38,379 bases of DNA, taken from NCBI GenBank assembly GCA_028277665.1, contig JANQFU010000040.1, positions 1 to 38,379 on the forward strand. Reading direction: 5' to 3'. Positions 25,208-34,360 of the stretch are shown piece by piece. The notes under the pieces are model-generated. The model was not told the DNA's origin. It ran no database searches and saw only the letters and a program-made list of their open reading frames with translations. The position numbers were made by a program, and so were the translations under genes. Within the stretch, counting starts at the first letter, position 1; every line of letters starts with the position of its first letter. The DNA comes from Alphaproteobacteria bacterium (GTDB lineage: Bacteria; Pseudomonadota; Alphaproteobacteria; Micavibrionales; Micavibrionaceae).

Positions 25208-26316
25208 TCGGCGGCTCCGGCTGTAGCTGTAGATACGGGATGAACTTTCTGCCCGTCCGCGACGAAATCCTGCCCGACCGTGATCAGGCGTATCCGGGCA
25301 GGCAGGGCGCCGATCCACATATGGTCCGGATGATCCGACAGGATCGTAACCGGAACAAAGCGGACGGTATCCTGATGGTCCACAATTTTGACGCCGAGGA
25401 GGCCTTCATCGTCAAGAGCCAGAATGGAGGGCGAGATTTTATAGCCTTCCACTTTTTGCGCCTGAAGACGGAGCTCGGCTGTCAGGCCTTCCCGGAAGGG
25501 AAAGCGTCCGCTGTTATCGGGCGGATTCGGGGTTTCAACCTCAATTCTGAACGTCCGTGTGTCGGGATCCGCAGCCGGCGCGATATATTTCAGAACGCCT
25601 TTGGTCGTGCGTCCGTCAATAAAACGGATCTCTGTCGTTTGTCCGGTTTCCAGAAGAGAGATCTGTTTCTCTGCCGCGTAGGCGGAGAGAATCAGAGGAT
25701 CCGGTGCGACGATCTGAAACACGGCGCCCCCCGGAGAGAGGTAATCTCCGATTTCGGCGTAATCTTCGCCGAGGATGCCGTCGAAGGGCGCTTTAATTTC
25801 CAGATGGGCCACATTTTTCCGGGCGTCTTCCAGCGCAGCCTTTGCTGCCATGTAATTCGCTTTCGCTTCGGCAAGCTGGATCCGGCTGTCGTGTCCCCTG
25901 TTCTCGAGTTTTTCTGCGGCTTCAAAGCGAAGTTTACGAAAGGCGAGGGTTTCTTGCGCTTCCGCCAGCTTTGCCGGACGATCCCGTGGCGCAATCTTCA
26001 GGAGAATATCGCCCTTCTTGATGAAAGAGCCCTTCTCGACAGGTTTTTCGATCACCTGCCCATCGATTTCCGCGCGTAATACAACATTCTTTGAAGCCTC
26101 GGAGCGTCCGGTAATGACGGCCTCTGCCGCAACAGGCTCAGCCGTCATGTCCGCAACGCGAACGTCCGGGAGCGGGACGTTGTCCTGTTTTTGTGTCTGT
26201 GCCCGGGGATGTTCCGGCGGGCGGTTCTGTTTCACTGCACCGGACAATAACCAGAGCGCAGCCACTGCTGCAACGGCGAATGCCAGAAAATAGGTTGGTT
26301 TTATACGGGGTATCAT
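25204..26316 (-). CDS. RND efflux periplasmic adaptor (membrane fusion protein)
   Basis: 370 residues. An N-terminal signal anchor (residues 8-26) is followed by a lipoyl/barrel-sandwich half-motif (VVLRAEIDGQVIEKPVEKGSF), a short helical hairpin (about 110-165), the second lipoyl half (HLEIKAPFDGILG), and beta-barrel and membrane-proximal domains. It links the inner-membrane RND pump to an outer-membrane channel. An AGGATCG ribosome site lies about nine bases before the ATG. It is first in a two-gene operon, with a 4-base ATGA overlap to the permease. Confidence 0.92.
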   Translation of the reverse strand: MIPRIKPTYFLAFAVAAVAALWLLSGAVKQNRPPEHPRAQTQKQDNVPLPDVRVADMTAEPVAAEAVITGRSEASKNVVLRAEIDGQVIEKPVEKGSFIKKGDILLKIAPRDRPAKLAEAQETLAFRKLRFEAAEKLENRGHDSRIQLAEAKANYMAAKAALEDARKNVAHLEIKAPFDGILGEDYAEIGDYLSPGGAVFQIVAPDPLILSAYAAEKQISLLETGQTTEIRFIDGRTTKGVLKYIAPAADPDTRTFRIEVETPNPPDNSGRFPFREGLTAELRLQAQKVEGYKISPSILALDDEGLLGVKIVDHQDTVRFVPVTILSDHPDHMWIGALPARIRLITVGQDFVADGQKVHPVSTATAGAAE

Positions 26317-26448
26317 GCAATTCGATCCTTTCGGTCCTGCCCGACCATATATATTGCCTTACGCAGGATAAGAAAAGAGGGGGGCCGATAAAAAGAAGGA
26401 GCACAATCCGTGCGCCAGTCTATGGTTTTGAAATACCCTAGGCGGAGC
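26317..26448 (-). promoter_or_regulatory. Upstream region of the RND operon
   Basis: 132 bases between gcrA and the adaptor gene. On the minus strand TTTTCT followed after 17 bases by TATATA (about 26349-26354 on the plus strand) is a candidate promoter with a weak -35. No regulator gene or clear operator palindrome is adjacent. Confidence 0.3.
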
Positions 26449-27087
26449 CTATGACGCGGCCGTCTGGATCTCCATGTCCTGCTCGTCGTCGCCGCCGGAC
26501 TCGGCGGCGGCCCTGCGCGCATTCTCCTGCCGCTCGATATCGTCCGCGTCGATCGTCCGTCCCCGGCCTGCGGCCTGATAGGCAAGACGCGCGTGATATT
26601 CGCAGTAAGGCATTCCCGGAACGGCCGATGCGCCGCAGAAATGAAAGTCCGGATCGCGCGGATCTCCGACCGGCCAGCGGCACGTCCGTTCCTTCAGGTC
26701 GGCCATTTGCACGCCGCCTTCCGGGCCCTTGCAGGAGGCCTTAAGGGCGGCCAGCGTTTCATCCGCTGCGTTGGCTGCTGCAGGCCGGGTGCGGGCGGGT
26801 TTCGCAGTCTCCGGATTTGCACGGGAAGAAGATGTCCGGGAAGAGGGGGCGGTGCGCGTTTTTGTTGCACTGCTCCCGGTATTTTGTGTGGAGCTTTGTG
26901 CAGCCGCACTGTGTCCTGCCGCATTGGCTTGAATGGGCGAGGCGCGGCCGGACAACTTCAGGCGGTGCGCTTTGCCGATCACGGCATTGCGCGTCACGCC
27001 GCCGAGCTCGACAGCGATCTCGGCCGCCGTTTTGCCTTCTCCCCATAATTTTTTCAGTAGCGCAACGCGCTCTTCCGTCCAGCTCAT
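26449..27087 (-). CDS. gcrA: Cell-cycle regulator GcrA
   Basis: A sigma70-associated transcription factor that reads CcrM-methylated GANTC sites and controls cell-cycle genes in Alphaproteobacteria. 212 residues from the ATG at 27087, with GGAG upstream. The N-terminal helix-turn-helix is MSWTEERVALLKKLW to GGVTRNAVIGKAHRL (residues 1-46). A long Ser/Thr/Ala-rich linker follows, then the conserved C-terminal RNA-polymerase-binding region with CRWPVGDP, DFHFCG and PYCEYHARLAYQ. The linker makes it longer than many GcrA proteins. Separated from era by about 200 bases that should contain its own promoter. Confidence 0.95.
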   Translation of the reverse strand: MSWTEERVALLKKLWGEGKTAAEIAVELGGVTRNAVIGKAHRLKLSGRASPIQANAAGHSAAAQSSTQNTGSSATKTRTAPSSRTSSSRANPETAKPARTRPAAANAADETLAALKASCKGPEGGVQMADLKERTCRWPVGDPRDPDFHFCGASAVPGMPYCEYHARLAYQAAGRGRTIDADDIERQENARRAAAESGGDDEQDMEIQTAAS

Positions 27088-27270
27088 GCGTATAGCCTCC
27101 GATCCCACATATTGATCCGGTTCCAAACGGGACATCCCTCCCGAAGAATTCAAGAATGACCTTTAATCTCTTAAATCATGAAGTCGGGAGCACAGTAGCA
27201 GGCCGGGATTCCGCGGACCAGACGCATCGATCAAAACGATACCGCTTATCCACATTTTTCCCGGAAGCGT

Positions 27271-27299
27271 AAAAAAAGGGGTTGCGCTATATATAGCGC
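27271..27299 (-). terminator. Terminator-like palindrome at the end of era
   Basis: GCGCTATATATAGCGC (27284-27299) is a perfect 16-base palindrome that includes the era stop codon. On the minus strand it is followed by AACCCC and seven T (27277-27271), so it can act as an intrinsic terminator for the rnc-era operon. Confidence 0.55.
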
Positions 27300-28210
27300 G
27301 CCGGATCGTGCTGCCATTTTTCCTCGACCTTGACGAACAGGCGCAGGTTGACGCGCCGACCGAGAATGTCTTCCAGTTCCTTGCGGGCGGCAATCCCGAC
27401 GGCCTTGATCCGCGCGCCGCCCTTGCCGAGGATCATGGGTTTGTGCGCGTCCCGGGACGTCAGGATCATCTGGCGGATCGCAACGGCCCCTGTTCCGGCG
27501 TCCGTGCTTTCTTCCCAGGATTCCGTGACAACCGCAATGCCGTAAGGCAGCTCCTTATGCAGATTAAGAAAAAGTTTTTCCCGGGTGATTTCGGCCGCGA
27601 GCATCCGCATCGGCATATCGGAAATCTGGTCTTCCGGGAACAAAAGCGGGCCTTCCGGCAGGGTGGCTTCCAACGCCGCGGCCATGGGTTCAAGTCCGTC
27701 TTCTTTTAATGCGGAAATCATGAAAGTCTGCGCGAAGGGATAGAGCTCATTAAATTTTTGCGCTGTCTTCAGAAGGGTTTCACGCGGGATTTTGTCGATT
27801 TTATTTAAGGCAAGAAAGACCGGACGTCTTCCGGCCGTTTCCGAAAGACGCTGGATAATCTCCCGGTTATGCTCAAGAGCATCTCGTCTTGATGCATCCG
27901 CTATAAGCAAGACGCAATCCGCATCGTCCGCGCCCTGCCAGGCCGCCTCGACCATCGTTTTTTCGAGGGCGTGGCCGCCTCGCGGCGTGAACAGGCCGGG
28001 CGTATCGACAAACACAATCTGGCTCGCCGCGCCGCGCATCATGATGCCGAGCACGCGGTTGCGTGTCGTCTGGACTTTCGGCGTGACGATGCTGACTTTC
28101 GCGCCGATCAGCGCATTGACGAGCGTAGATTTCCCGGCGTTCGGTGCGCCGATGACGGCGATAAAGCCGCAGCGTTCTTGTCCGTGTCGTGTCTGCGCGT
28201 CATCTGTCAT
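27287..28210 (-). CDS. era: GTPase Era
   Basis: An essential GTPase that binds 16S rRNA during 30S subunit maturation. 307 residues from the ATG at 28210, the normal length. Visible motifs: G1 GAPNAGKST, G3 DTPG and G4 NKID, and a C-terminal KH domain with GKGGARIK. The ATG overlaps the end of rnc by 11 bases, the classic rnc-era arrangement. A longer in-frame start at 28300 lies inside rnc and has no family support. Confidence 0.97.
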   Translation of the reverse strand: MTDDAQTRHGQERCGFIAVIGAPNAGKSTLVNALIGAKVSIVTPKVQTTRNRVLGIMMRGAASQIVFVDTPGLFTPRGGHALEKTMVEAAWQGADDADCVLLIADASRRDALEHNREIIQRLSETAGRRPVFLALNKIDKIPRETLLKTAQKFNELYPFAQTFMISALKEDGLEPMAAALEATLPEGPLLFPEDQISDMPMRMLAAEITREKLFLNLHKELPYGIAVVTESWEESTDAGTGAVAIRQMILTSRDAHKPMILGKGGARIKAVGIAARKELEDILGRRVNLRLFVKVEEKWQHDPARYI

Positions 28211-28886
28211 GCTCGACCTGCTCCAGACACAGGCGCGCGGCTTCTTTTTCGGCCAGCCGCCGCGACCCTGCCCGCGCCCGCACGGGAGAGTATCCGTCAA
28301 TCCGGACCTCGATCAGGAATTCCGGAGCATGATCCGGCCCGGTTTTCTCAATAATATCATAGACAGGAAGGTCCAGCCCGCGCGCCTGCGCCCATTCCTG
28401 AAGAGCGGTTTTCGGCTCGCGGGGAGGCTGTTTGAGCGTATGGAGCCGCCCGGCCCAGAGTTTGCGGACCAGCGCCTCGGCCGGGGCAAATCCGCCGTCG
28501 AGATACATCGCTCCGATCAGGGCTTCCATGACGTCCGCAAGGATATGATCCCGCTCCGTGCCGCCCGCCGATTTCTCGGCCGCGGAGACGTCGATGCAAT
28601 CCGGGACGCCGATCTCCCGGGCGATCCCGGCCAACGTTTCTCCGGAGACCAGCGCGGCAAATCGCTGGGCGAGACCGCCTTCCGGCTCGTCCGGGAAGGT
28701 CGTATAGAGCAGGTGCGCCATAGCCAGACCGAGGACGCGGTCGCCGAGAAATTCAAGGCGCTCGTAATTCACGTCCTTGCCGGTGCTTGCATGCGTAAGT
28801 GCATCCTCGAAGGGACGCGGATCCGTAAATATATGTCCGAGTCGTGTCTGAAGATCCAGGCGGGCCGAAACCATATCGTCATTCAT
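28200..28886 (-). CDS. rnc: Ribonuclease III
   Basis: A double-strand-specific endoribonuclease for rRNA processing and mRNA decay. 228 residues from the ATG at 28886. The family signature ERLEFLGDRVL (residues 38-48) carries the metal-binding acidic residues. DVMEALIGAMYLD supplies the second acidic cluster. A C-terminal dsRNA-binding domain begins at PKTALQEWAQ. The start overlaps the lepB stop as ATGA, which decides it against the in-frame codon at 28949. Confidence 0.97.
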   Translation of the reverse strand: MNDDMVSARLDLQTRLGHIFTDPRPFEDALTHASTGKDVNYERLEFLGDRVLGLAMAHLLYTTFPDEPEGGLAQRFAALVSGETLAGIAREIGVPDCIDVSAAEKSAGGTERDHILADVMEALIGAMYLDGGFAPAEALVRKLWAGRLHTLKQPPREPKTALQEWAQARGLDLPVYDIIEKTGPDHAPEFLIEVRIDGYSPVRARAGSRRLAEKEAARLCLEQVEHDR

Positions 28887-29692
28887 GCACCGCTCCGTTC
28901 CGGATCGACATCCATGAACAGGCGTTTGTAGCGGATCGTCCACGGCCATTTCCAGACTTCGCCCAGAGAGGCCGTCCCGTTTGTCGAGAAAAACAGAAAA
29001 TCAGCCCGCCCGACGATGTTTTCGTACGGGATGAAGCCGACGAGATCCGGCACGCGGCTGTCCTGAGAATTGTCGCGGTTGTCGCCCATCGCAAAGTAAT
29101 GCCCTTCCGGCACCGTGTAGAGCGGCGTGTCGTCAAGCATCCGTGAGTCGTCTTCTTCGTAAATATGATGTGTAACGCCTCCCGGGAGCGTTTCGATATA
29201 TTCGGTCATAACGCTCGAGTATCCGCCTTCGGTCACGCGGGTGAGGCCGATTGACTCTCTCGGGACGATCTCACCGTTGATATACAAGCGGCCTTTTCTT
29301 ACCTGAACGGTTTCCCCCGGCAGGGCAACCACGCGCTTGATGTAATCAACCCGCTTGTCCGAAGGGAGTTTGAAGACGATCACATCGCCCCGTTGCGGCG
29401 GTTTCGCCCAGACCCGGCCCTCGATCGGCACGCCCGAGAACGGAAAAGAATGCCGCGAATATCCGTAGGCCGGTTTGTTCACAAACAGATAATCCCCAAT
29501 CAGAAGCGTCGGCTTCATCGAGCCCGAGGGAATGTTGAACGGCTCGAACAAAAACGTCCGGATGACGAGCGCGAGCGCGACCGCGATCAGAGCTGTTCGG
29601 AAAAAGTCGGACCATTCTTCTCTTGCCGTCAAAGGAGGCTGGTCTTTTTTTGTTTCATCCGCCGCCTGTGCGGCCGTGTCTTTTTTTGCCAT
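28883..29692 (-). CDS. lepB: Signal peptidase I
   Basis: An inner-membrane serine-lysine peptidase that removes signal peptides. 269 residues. A single N-terminal transmembrane segment (about 33-50) precedes the catalytic Ser in PSGSMKPTL (near residue 58). Box D carries the catalytic Lys in DYIKRVVALPGE. The final conserved box is GDNRDNSQDSR. A cytoplasmic Lys/Asp/Gln-rich N-terminus precedes the membrane segment. Lies between acpS and rnc, with a 4-base overlap to the latter. Confidence 0.97.
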   Translation of the reverse strand: MAKKDTAAQAADETKKDQPPLTAREEWSDFFRTALIAVALALVIRTFLFEPFNIPSGSMKPTLLIGDYLFVNKPAYGYSRHSFPFSGVPIEGRVWAKPPQRGDVIVFKLPSDKRVDYIKRVVALPGETVQVRKGRLYINGEIVPRESIGLTRVTEGGYSSVMTEYIETLPGGVTHHIYEEDDSRMLDDTPLYTVPEGHYFAMGDNRDNSQDSRVPDLVGFIPYENIVGRADFLFFSTNGTASLGEVWKWPWTIRYKRLFMDVDPERSGA

Positions 29693-29723
29693 CGGATGGG
29701 CTTCCCGTGTTTATGTCTTTTTT

Positions 29724-30161
29724 CTATGATCTCTTTACTTGGTCTTGCAGCGTTTCGTCAAATACCGCGTGAATGATCACGTCCGCCTGCGCGATCGGCG
29801 GCTCGTCGGTCAGCGTCAGGAAAATCCGGGCCGTCATGCCGGACGGCGTCATGTCTTCCAGTCTGCGTTTCGCGCCGCCGGTCAGATGCAGGGTCGGCCG
29901 TCCGAGCGGGTCGTTCACAACGCCGATATCCCGCAGATAGACGCCCCGGCTGAACCCCGTCCCGAGCGCTTTCGAACAGGCTTCCTTGGCCGCAAAGCGT
30001 TTGGCATAGGTCGCCGCGTGCGTGCCGGCCGCGCGGCGGCGCTCCGCCTTTTCGCGCTCGGTCTGCGTGAAACAGCGATGCATAAACCGCTCGCCGAAGC
30101 GGTTCAACACCCGCTCGATCCGGCGGATGTCGATCAGATCGCTGCCCGTCCCGATGATCAT
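29724..30161 (-). CDS. acpS: Holo-[acyl-carrier-protein] synthase
   Basis: Transfers phosphopantetheine from CoA to ACP. 145 residues. Signatures: [13 protein letters not shown] at the N-terminus with the Mg-binding Asp, and [14 protein letters not shown] near residues 57-70 with the catalytic Glu and Lys. The ATG overlaps the DUF2062 stop as ATGA, with GGAGG four bases upstream. The C-terminus is slightly longer than in E. coli AcpS. Gap to lepB is 31 bases. Confidence 0.95.
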   Translation of the reverse strand: MIIGTGSDLIDIRRIERVLNRFGERFMHRCFTQTEREKAERRRAAGTHAATYAKRFAAKEACSKALGTGFSRGVYLRDIGVVNDPLGRPTLHLTGGAKRRLEDMTPSGMTARIFLTLTDEPPIAQADVIIHAVFDETLQDQVKRS

Positions 30162-30814
30162 GCCGCCTCCGTGCGTGTTGTCCCTTTTTTTGTGTTTGCG
30201 TCTTTGTCTTTTTTTGCCTCTCTTTTCTGGGCCCGCTTCATCGCCCGGCGGAGCCGCTCCTTGCGGTAGGCCTTGCGGGCGAGATCGACCGGGTAGAACA
30301 TCACGAGATAAGAGACGATCCAGTAAATCAGGCCGACCGTATACCCCCCGATCGTCTGGGGCAACAAAAGCTTCATCGGATGGGCGAAGAGGTAGCTGAA
30401 AAACGCGCCCGGGTTCTCAAGAACGTATTCGAGCGAGAAATTTTCCGGCAGGGTGACAAAAGCGTCCGCGCCAAAGAGGCTGCAAATCGCCGTGCCCGTA
30501 TCGTAGCTGATCTTGAGCATGAACGGGAAGGTCCACGGATTGCCGACGAGCGTCCCGACCAGCGCCGCCGGCCAGCTCGCCCGGATTAGCAGGGCCAGCC
30601 CCGCGGCCTGAAACAAATGCGTCCCGAAAAACGGGGAGAAGGAAATCGCCCCGCCGCTGGCAAGGCCCGCCGTTACGCGGTAAGTCGAGTCGCCTTCCCG
30701 GAAAAAGCGGTGCCGGAAATACCGGACCGTCCGTTCCCATCCCATACTCGGCCAGAGCGACTCCCGCAAATGCCGGAGCGAGGATCGGGGGATGCGGCGT
30801 TTGAAGATACTCAT
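30158..30814 (-). CDS. DUF2062 domain membrane protein
   Basis: 218 residues. A basic N-terminus ([20 protein letters not shown]) is followed by the DUF2062 core with the [16 protein letters not shown] and GNPWTFP signatures and about three hydrophobic segments, then a very basic Lys/Arg-rich tail ([20 protein letters not shown]). The family is common next to acpS or lepB in Alphaproteobacteria and its role is unknown. The start lacks a ribosome site. It heads the run ending in era, with an ATGA overlap to acpS. Confidence 0.85.
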   Translation of the reverse strand: MSIFKRRIPRSSLRHLRESLWPSMGWERTVRYFRHRFFREGDSTYRVTAGLASGGAISFSPFFGTHLFQAAGLALLIRASWPAALVGTLVGNPWTFPFMLKISYDTGTAICSLFGADAFVTLPENFSLEYVLENPGAFFSYLFAHPMKLLLPQTIGGYTVGLIYWIVSYLVMFYPVDLARKAYRKERLRRAMKRAQKREAKKDKDANTKKGTTRTEAA

Positions 30815-30907
30815 CTGCGTCGGTTTTCAGGAGGTTTCGTTTCGGTTGTTCCGTTCTTATATTACAGTATCGCTCTGCCCTGTCCATGACCCGGAAGGAG
30901 AAAAAAC

Positions 30908-30936
30908 TTGCCAATAAACTTAACATAAGGTAGTTT
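30908..30936 (+). promoter_or_regulatory. Putative promoter of the low-GC orphan gene
   Basis: TTGCCA (30908-30913), a 17-base spacer and TAGTTT (30931-30936). The predicted start near 30943 leaves a short leader with AAAGGA eight bases before the ATG at 30977. Confidence 0.4.
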
Positions 30937-30976
30937 CAGAAAAATTTGGCTCTAGAATTTCTAAAGGATTGATATC

Positions 30977-32032
30977 ATGTCGGAAGGCAGCTCCAGGCAA
31001 AACGGTACAGGTCAACCTCAAATAAGACCCTTTTTCCCAGAGCCTTTTGGAGATGATCAAGGCTTAACCACTGAAGAAGAAGAAACAAGAGAGCAACCTC
31101 CTAAAGAGCCAGCCCCGGAAGATATTCTTCCTGAGGAAAAAGATTCTGATATCGCTTCTTTATCTGAAAAGAAACGAGGAAAACTGAAGGCTCTGATTCA
31201 GGAGATAAGAGGCCTGAATCGTTTTCATGATATTGATAAAGCGAATAGAATTTGTAGTGAATTGACAAGGGAACTTGACTGCAATGAGCCCGGAATAACG
31301 AAACTTACATTAGGCGCGGCTGTCGATGCCGTTCTTGTCCTCGGAGATGAACACGTGGAAGTAAGGAACCTTTGGGGGGCTTTGTCAGGAAAAGCTGCTC
31401 ATCTCGATCGTGACGATATATTTCGTGCAAGATTAAGGATTGTTGACTGGCCACGTCAGGCTTTTGATAAGCAATCTGCGCTAAATTTTTGTCTCAATCG
31501 TTTCGAGCGTATGGTCCAAGCGGGAGAAACAATTGAGAGCATCATTCTGACTCACCTGTCGGGAACTATGAACGATTCTGCGAATTCCGTACAGAAAGTA
31601 AAAAAAGGGGGAATTACCGTCGATATGATCAAAGACGTGGCTCGTCGTTTGGAAAGCCTGAAAGGCAATAAGCAAGCCGAAAGATCAGAGTTATATTTCA
31701 TTCTTTTGGATACCGTGCGTCCCTCCTCCCTCAATGATGTCCAGAGAGCGACTTTCGGCCTCGCCGTTAAAGCCCTTTTGAAGGAGGGGGTCCATCATGA
31801 TCCTTCGTCGCGCCTCTGGCGGTTATGCAGAATGTTTACGGCATCTTTGAAGTCGGAAGATTACGACTGGGCGAGAGCGCAAGTTCATAAATGGTCGGGA
31901 GATGACACTGACGATCGCAAGAGCAAAATTCTTGATATGATTGGTCGGCTCGAAGACTTTGCAAAAAACCCGGGCGTGGTCCGTACTTCTGCTCCTGCTC
32001 CCGGCGGTTCTGCATCTGCCTTCTCATTATGA
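30977..32032 (+). CDS. Hypothetical helical protein, low-GC orphan
   Basis: 351 residues, no family recognised. Residues 1-60 are acidic, Pro/Glu-rich and probably disordered (TTEEEETREQPPKEPAPED). From about residue 62 to 330 the protein looks all-helical with repeating Leu/Arg spacing. It ends in an Ala/Pro/Ser tail. There is no signal peptide, membrane segment or catalytic motif. The ribosome site AAAGGA is good. Base composition is visibly more AT-rich than both neighbours, and the codons differ (AGA, GAA, TTA, CCT). It sits alone on the plus strand between spoT and the DUF2062-acpS run, only 12 bases from the convergent spoT stop. That suggests an acquired gene. Confidence 0.8.
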   Translation: MSEGSSRQNGTGQPQIRPFFPEPFGDDQGLTTEEEETREQPPKEPAPEDILPEEKDSDIASLSEKKRGKLKALIQEIRGLNRFHDIDKANRICSELTRELDCNEPGITKLTLGAAVDAVLVLGDEHVEVRNLWGALSGKAAHLDRDDIFRARLRIVDWPRQAFDKQSALNFCLNRFERMVQAGETIESIILTHLSGTMNDSANSVQKVKKGGITVDMIKDVARRLESLKGNKQAERSELYFILLDTVRPSSLNDVQRATFGLAVKALLKEGVHHDPSSRLWRLCRMFTASLKSEDYDWARAQVHKWSGDDTDDRKSKILDMIGRLEDFAKNPGVVRTSAPAPGGSASAFSL

Positions 32033-32044
32033 CTTTTTTGTGCG

Positions 32045-34222
32045 TCACCGCCCGCGGGCGCGTTCGACATTCGCGACCTGCGGCGTGGCGCGCAGGGCGG
32101 CGATGATGTTGTTCAGATGCCGCGTATCGCTGACATAGATATCGAGCAACATATCCCAGAAATCGACGGACCGTGTCGTGATCTTGAGGTTCGTGATATT
32201 TCCGCCGTTCTTGCCGATGACGGTCGAGAGCGTCCCGAGCGCTCCCGGAGAATTGGCAAGCGTCACGTTAATCCGCCCGACATGCGCCTCCGGCGAATCG
32301 GGCCCTTCTCCCCATGAGACGTCGATCCAGCGTTCCGGCGTATCGGCGAACGTCTCAAGCGTCTCGCAGTCGATCGTATGGATCGTCACGCCTTTCCCGG
32401 TCGTCACGATCCCGACGATCCGGTCGCCGGGCAGCGGGTGACAACAACCGGCAAAATGAACGGCCATGCCGGGGATGAGCCCCTTGATCGGCATCGGCGA
32501 GTCCTTGCCGCCGCCCGATGTGCGGCCCGGGGCCGGCGGCGCGGCGGTATTCAGATCCTCCGGAGAATCGGGATCGCGCAGCGGCGTGGTCTGATGTGCC
32601 GGGAAAATCGCCTTGAACACGTCCCGCGCGCCGGTCAGACCGGATCCGATATTCGCAAAAACATCGTCCGGCGTCTCGGCTTTGAAATTCTGCAGGACGC
32701 CCATAACGGCTTTCTCTGTGTATTCATAGCCTTCCTGCCGGAAAACCTTCTGAAGCATGGCCCGGCCGAGCGTGATGTATTCATCGCGCTGCTGGTTCCG
32801 GATAAAGCGCCGGATATGAGAGCGCGCCTTGCCGGTGACGACAAATCGCTCCCATGTCGGGGAGGGGTTCTGTGTCTTCGCGGTAATAATCTCGACCTGA
32901 TCCCCGTTATTCAGGCGGGAATTCAGCGGTGCGATCCGCCCGTTGATCTTTGCGCCGACGCATCGGTTCCCGACGGCCGAGTGAATGGCATAGGCGAAAT
33001 CGATCGGCGTTGCCCCGTTCGGCAATTCGATCAAATCCCCTTTCGGCGAAAAAACGAAAACCTGATCCTGAAACAACTCAAGCTTGGTGCTTTCAAGAAA
33101 ATCTTCGGGGCGTTGTTCCTGTTCGAGAATATCGAGAAGCTCGCGCATCCATCGGTATTTGCGGGCATCCTTGACGGCGGCCTCGGTCTGTCCGTCCTTG
33201 TAGGCCCAGTGGGCGGCAACCCCGAGTTCCGCCTCTTCATGCATCTCGACGGTCCGGATCTGGACCTCAATTCTCTGGCTTTCGGGACCGATCACGGTTG
33301 TATGGATCGAACGGTATCCGTTCGGTTTCGGTGTCGAGATGTAGTCCTTGAAGCGTCCCGGCACAGTCGGGTAATGACTGTGGATGAGTCCGAGGCTGTG
33401 ATAGCATTGATCGATACTCTCCACGACGATCCGGAACGCCATGATGTCCGAGAGCTGCTCGAACGTCACATTTTTACGCTGCATTTTTTTCCAGATGGAA
33501 TAGCGCGATTTCTCGCGTCCGGTCACCTGTGCCGGAATGCCCGCATCTTTCAGGAGTTTTTCGAGTGCCGCTATGATGCTGTTCACCATATCGGTGCCTT
33601 CCTTGCGCAGGAAGGACAAGCGTTTGGTGATGCTCTCGCGCGCTTCGGGATTAAGATACTGGAAGGCGAGGTCCTCAAGCTCTTCCTTGATCTGGTGCGT
33701 GCCGACCCGCTCGGCGAGCGGTCCGTAGATCTCGAATGTTTCGCGGGCGATCCGGCGCCGTTTCTCCGGTTTCAGGATATGATGCAGCGTGCGCATATTA
33801 TGCAGGCGGTCCGCCAGTTTGATCAGCAAAACCCGGATGTCTTCCGACATCGCCAAGAGAAGCTTTCGGAAATTTTCGGCCTGTTTCCCCTCGAATGTCT
33901 GGCTTTCGATTTTGGTCAGTTTGCTGACGCCGTTGACGAGATCGGCAACGTTTTTGCCGAATTTGCGCTCAAGATCTTCATAATCGGCCTCGGTGTCTTC
34001 CAGCGTATCATGCAGGATTGCCGTCACGATCGTTGTCGTATCGAGCCTCATATCGGCCAGAATTTCCGCTACTTCCAGCGGATGGGTGTAATACGGTTCT
34101 CCGGACGCACGCGTCTGGTCTCCGTGCATTTCTTTTGCGAAAGCCGCGGCGTTGACGATACTGGCGGTGTCGGCTTTGGGATTATAGGCCTTCACCTTGT
34201 GAATAAGTTGGTCGGCGTCCAT
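32045..34222 (-). CDS. spoT: Bifunctional (p)ppGpp synthetase/hydrolase (RelA/SpoT homologue)
   Basis: Makes and degrades the alarmone (p)ppGpp. About 725 residues from the ATG at 34222 (an ATG at 34234 adds four). Order: HD hydrolase domain with HPLEVAEIL and ILHDTLEDTE, synthetase domain with FKDYISTPKPNGYRSIHT, TGS domain (QVFVFSPKGDLIELP), helical/zinc-finger-like region with GCCHPLPGD, and a C-terminal ACT domain. Intact hydrolase and synthetase motifs indicate a bifunctional Rel enzyme, as expected in Alphaproteobacteria. A TTG at 34360 in the same frame lies inside a terminator hairpin and is rejected. Confidence 0.95.
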   Translation of the reverse strand: MDADQLIHKVKAYNPKADTASIVNAAAFAKEMHGDQTRASGEPYYTHPLEVAEILADMRLDTTTIVTAILHDTLEDTEADYEDLERKFGKNVADLVNGVSKLTKIESQTFEGKQAENFRKLLLAMSEDIRVLLIKLADRLHNMRTLHHILKPEKRRRIARETFEIYGPLAERVGTHQIKEELEDLAFQYLNPEARESITKRLSFLRKEGTDMVNSIIAALEKLLKDAGIPAQVTGREKSRYSIWKKMQRKNVTFEQLSDIMAFRIVVESIDQCYHSLGLIHSHYPTVPGRFKDYISTPKPNGYRSIHTTVIGPESQRIEVQIRTVEMHEEAELGVAAHWAYKDGQTEAAVKDARKYRWMRELLDILEQEQRPEDFLESTKLELFQDQVFVFSPKGDLIELPNGATPIDFAYAIHSAVGNRCVGAKINGRIAPLNSRLNNGDQVEIITAKTQNPSPTWERFVVTGKARSHIRRFIRNQQRDEYITLGRAMLQKVFRQEGYEYTEKAVMGVLQNFKAETPDDVFANIGSGLTGARDVFKAIFPAHQTTPLRDPDSPEDLNTAAPPAPGRTSGGGKDSPMPIKGLIPGMAVHFAGCCHPLPGDRIVGIVTTGKGVTIHTIDCETLETFADTPERWIDVSWGEGPDSPEAHVGRINVTLANSPGALGTLSTVIGKNGGNITNLKITTRSVDFWDMLLDIYVSDTRHLNNIIAALRATPQVANVERARGR

Positions 34223-34330
34223 ATGCGCGTACATGTTGACGTATGACAAGAATGCCGCAGAAACACCCCGCCCTCCCGGGGGATTTTCCTGCCGGCTTGT
34301 ATCTTCCCTGTCAGGAATGATATCGGGAGT

Positions 34331-34360
34331 ATTATGACGTATGAAAAGCCCCGCAGACAA
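34331..34360 (-). promoter_or_regulatory. Possible spoT promoter
   Basis: On the minus strand TTGTCT (34360-34355), 18 bases, then CATAAT (34336-34331). It would give a leader of about 100 bases before the ATG at 34222. It overlaps the rpoZ terminator stem, so it is only moderately convincing. Confidence 0.3.

Noticed and set aside
27792..28931. 379-codon open frame on the plus strand
   Set aside because: Antisense to era and rnc, both unmistakable.
32378..34246. Long open frame (622 codons) on the plus strand
   Set aside because: It is the antisense shadow of spoT, whose domains are all intact; no ribosome site or recognisable protein.
34234..34360. N-terminal extension of spoT from a TTG at 34360
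   Set aside because: The codon lies in the loop of the rpoZ terminator, there is no ribosome site, and Rel homologues begin near the ATG at 34222.
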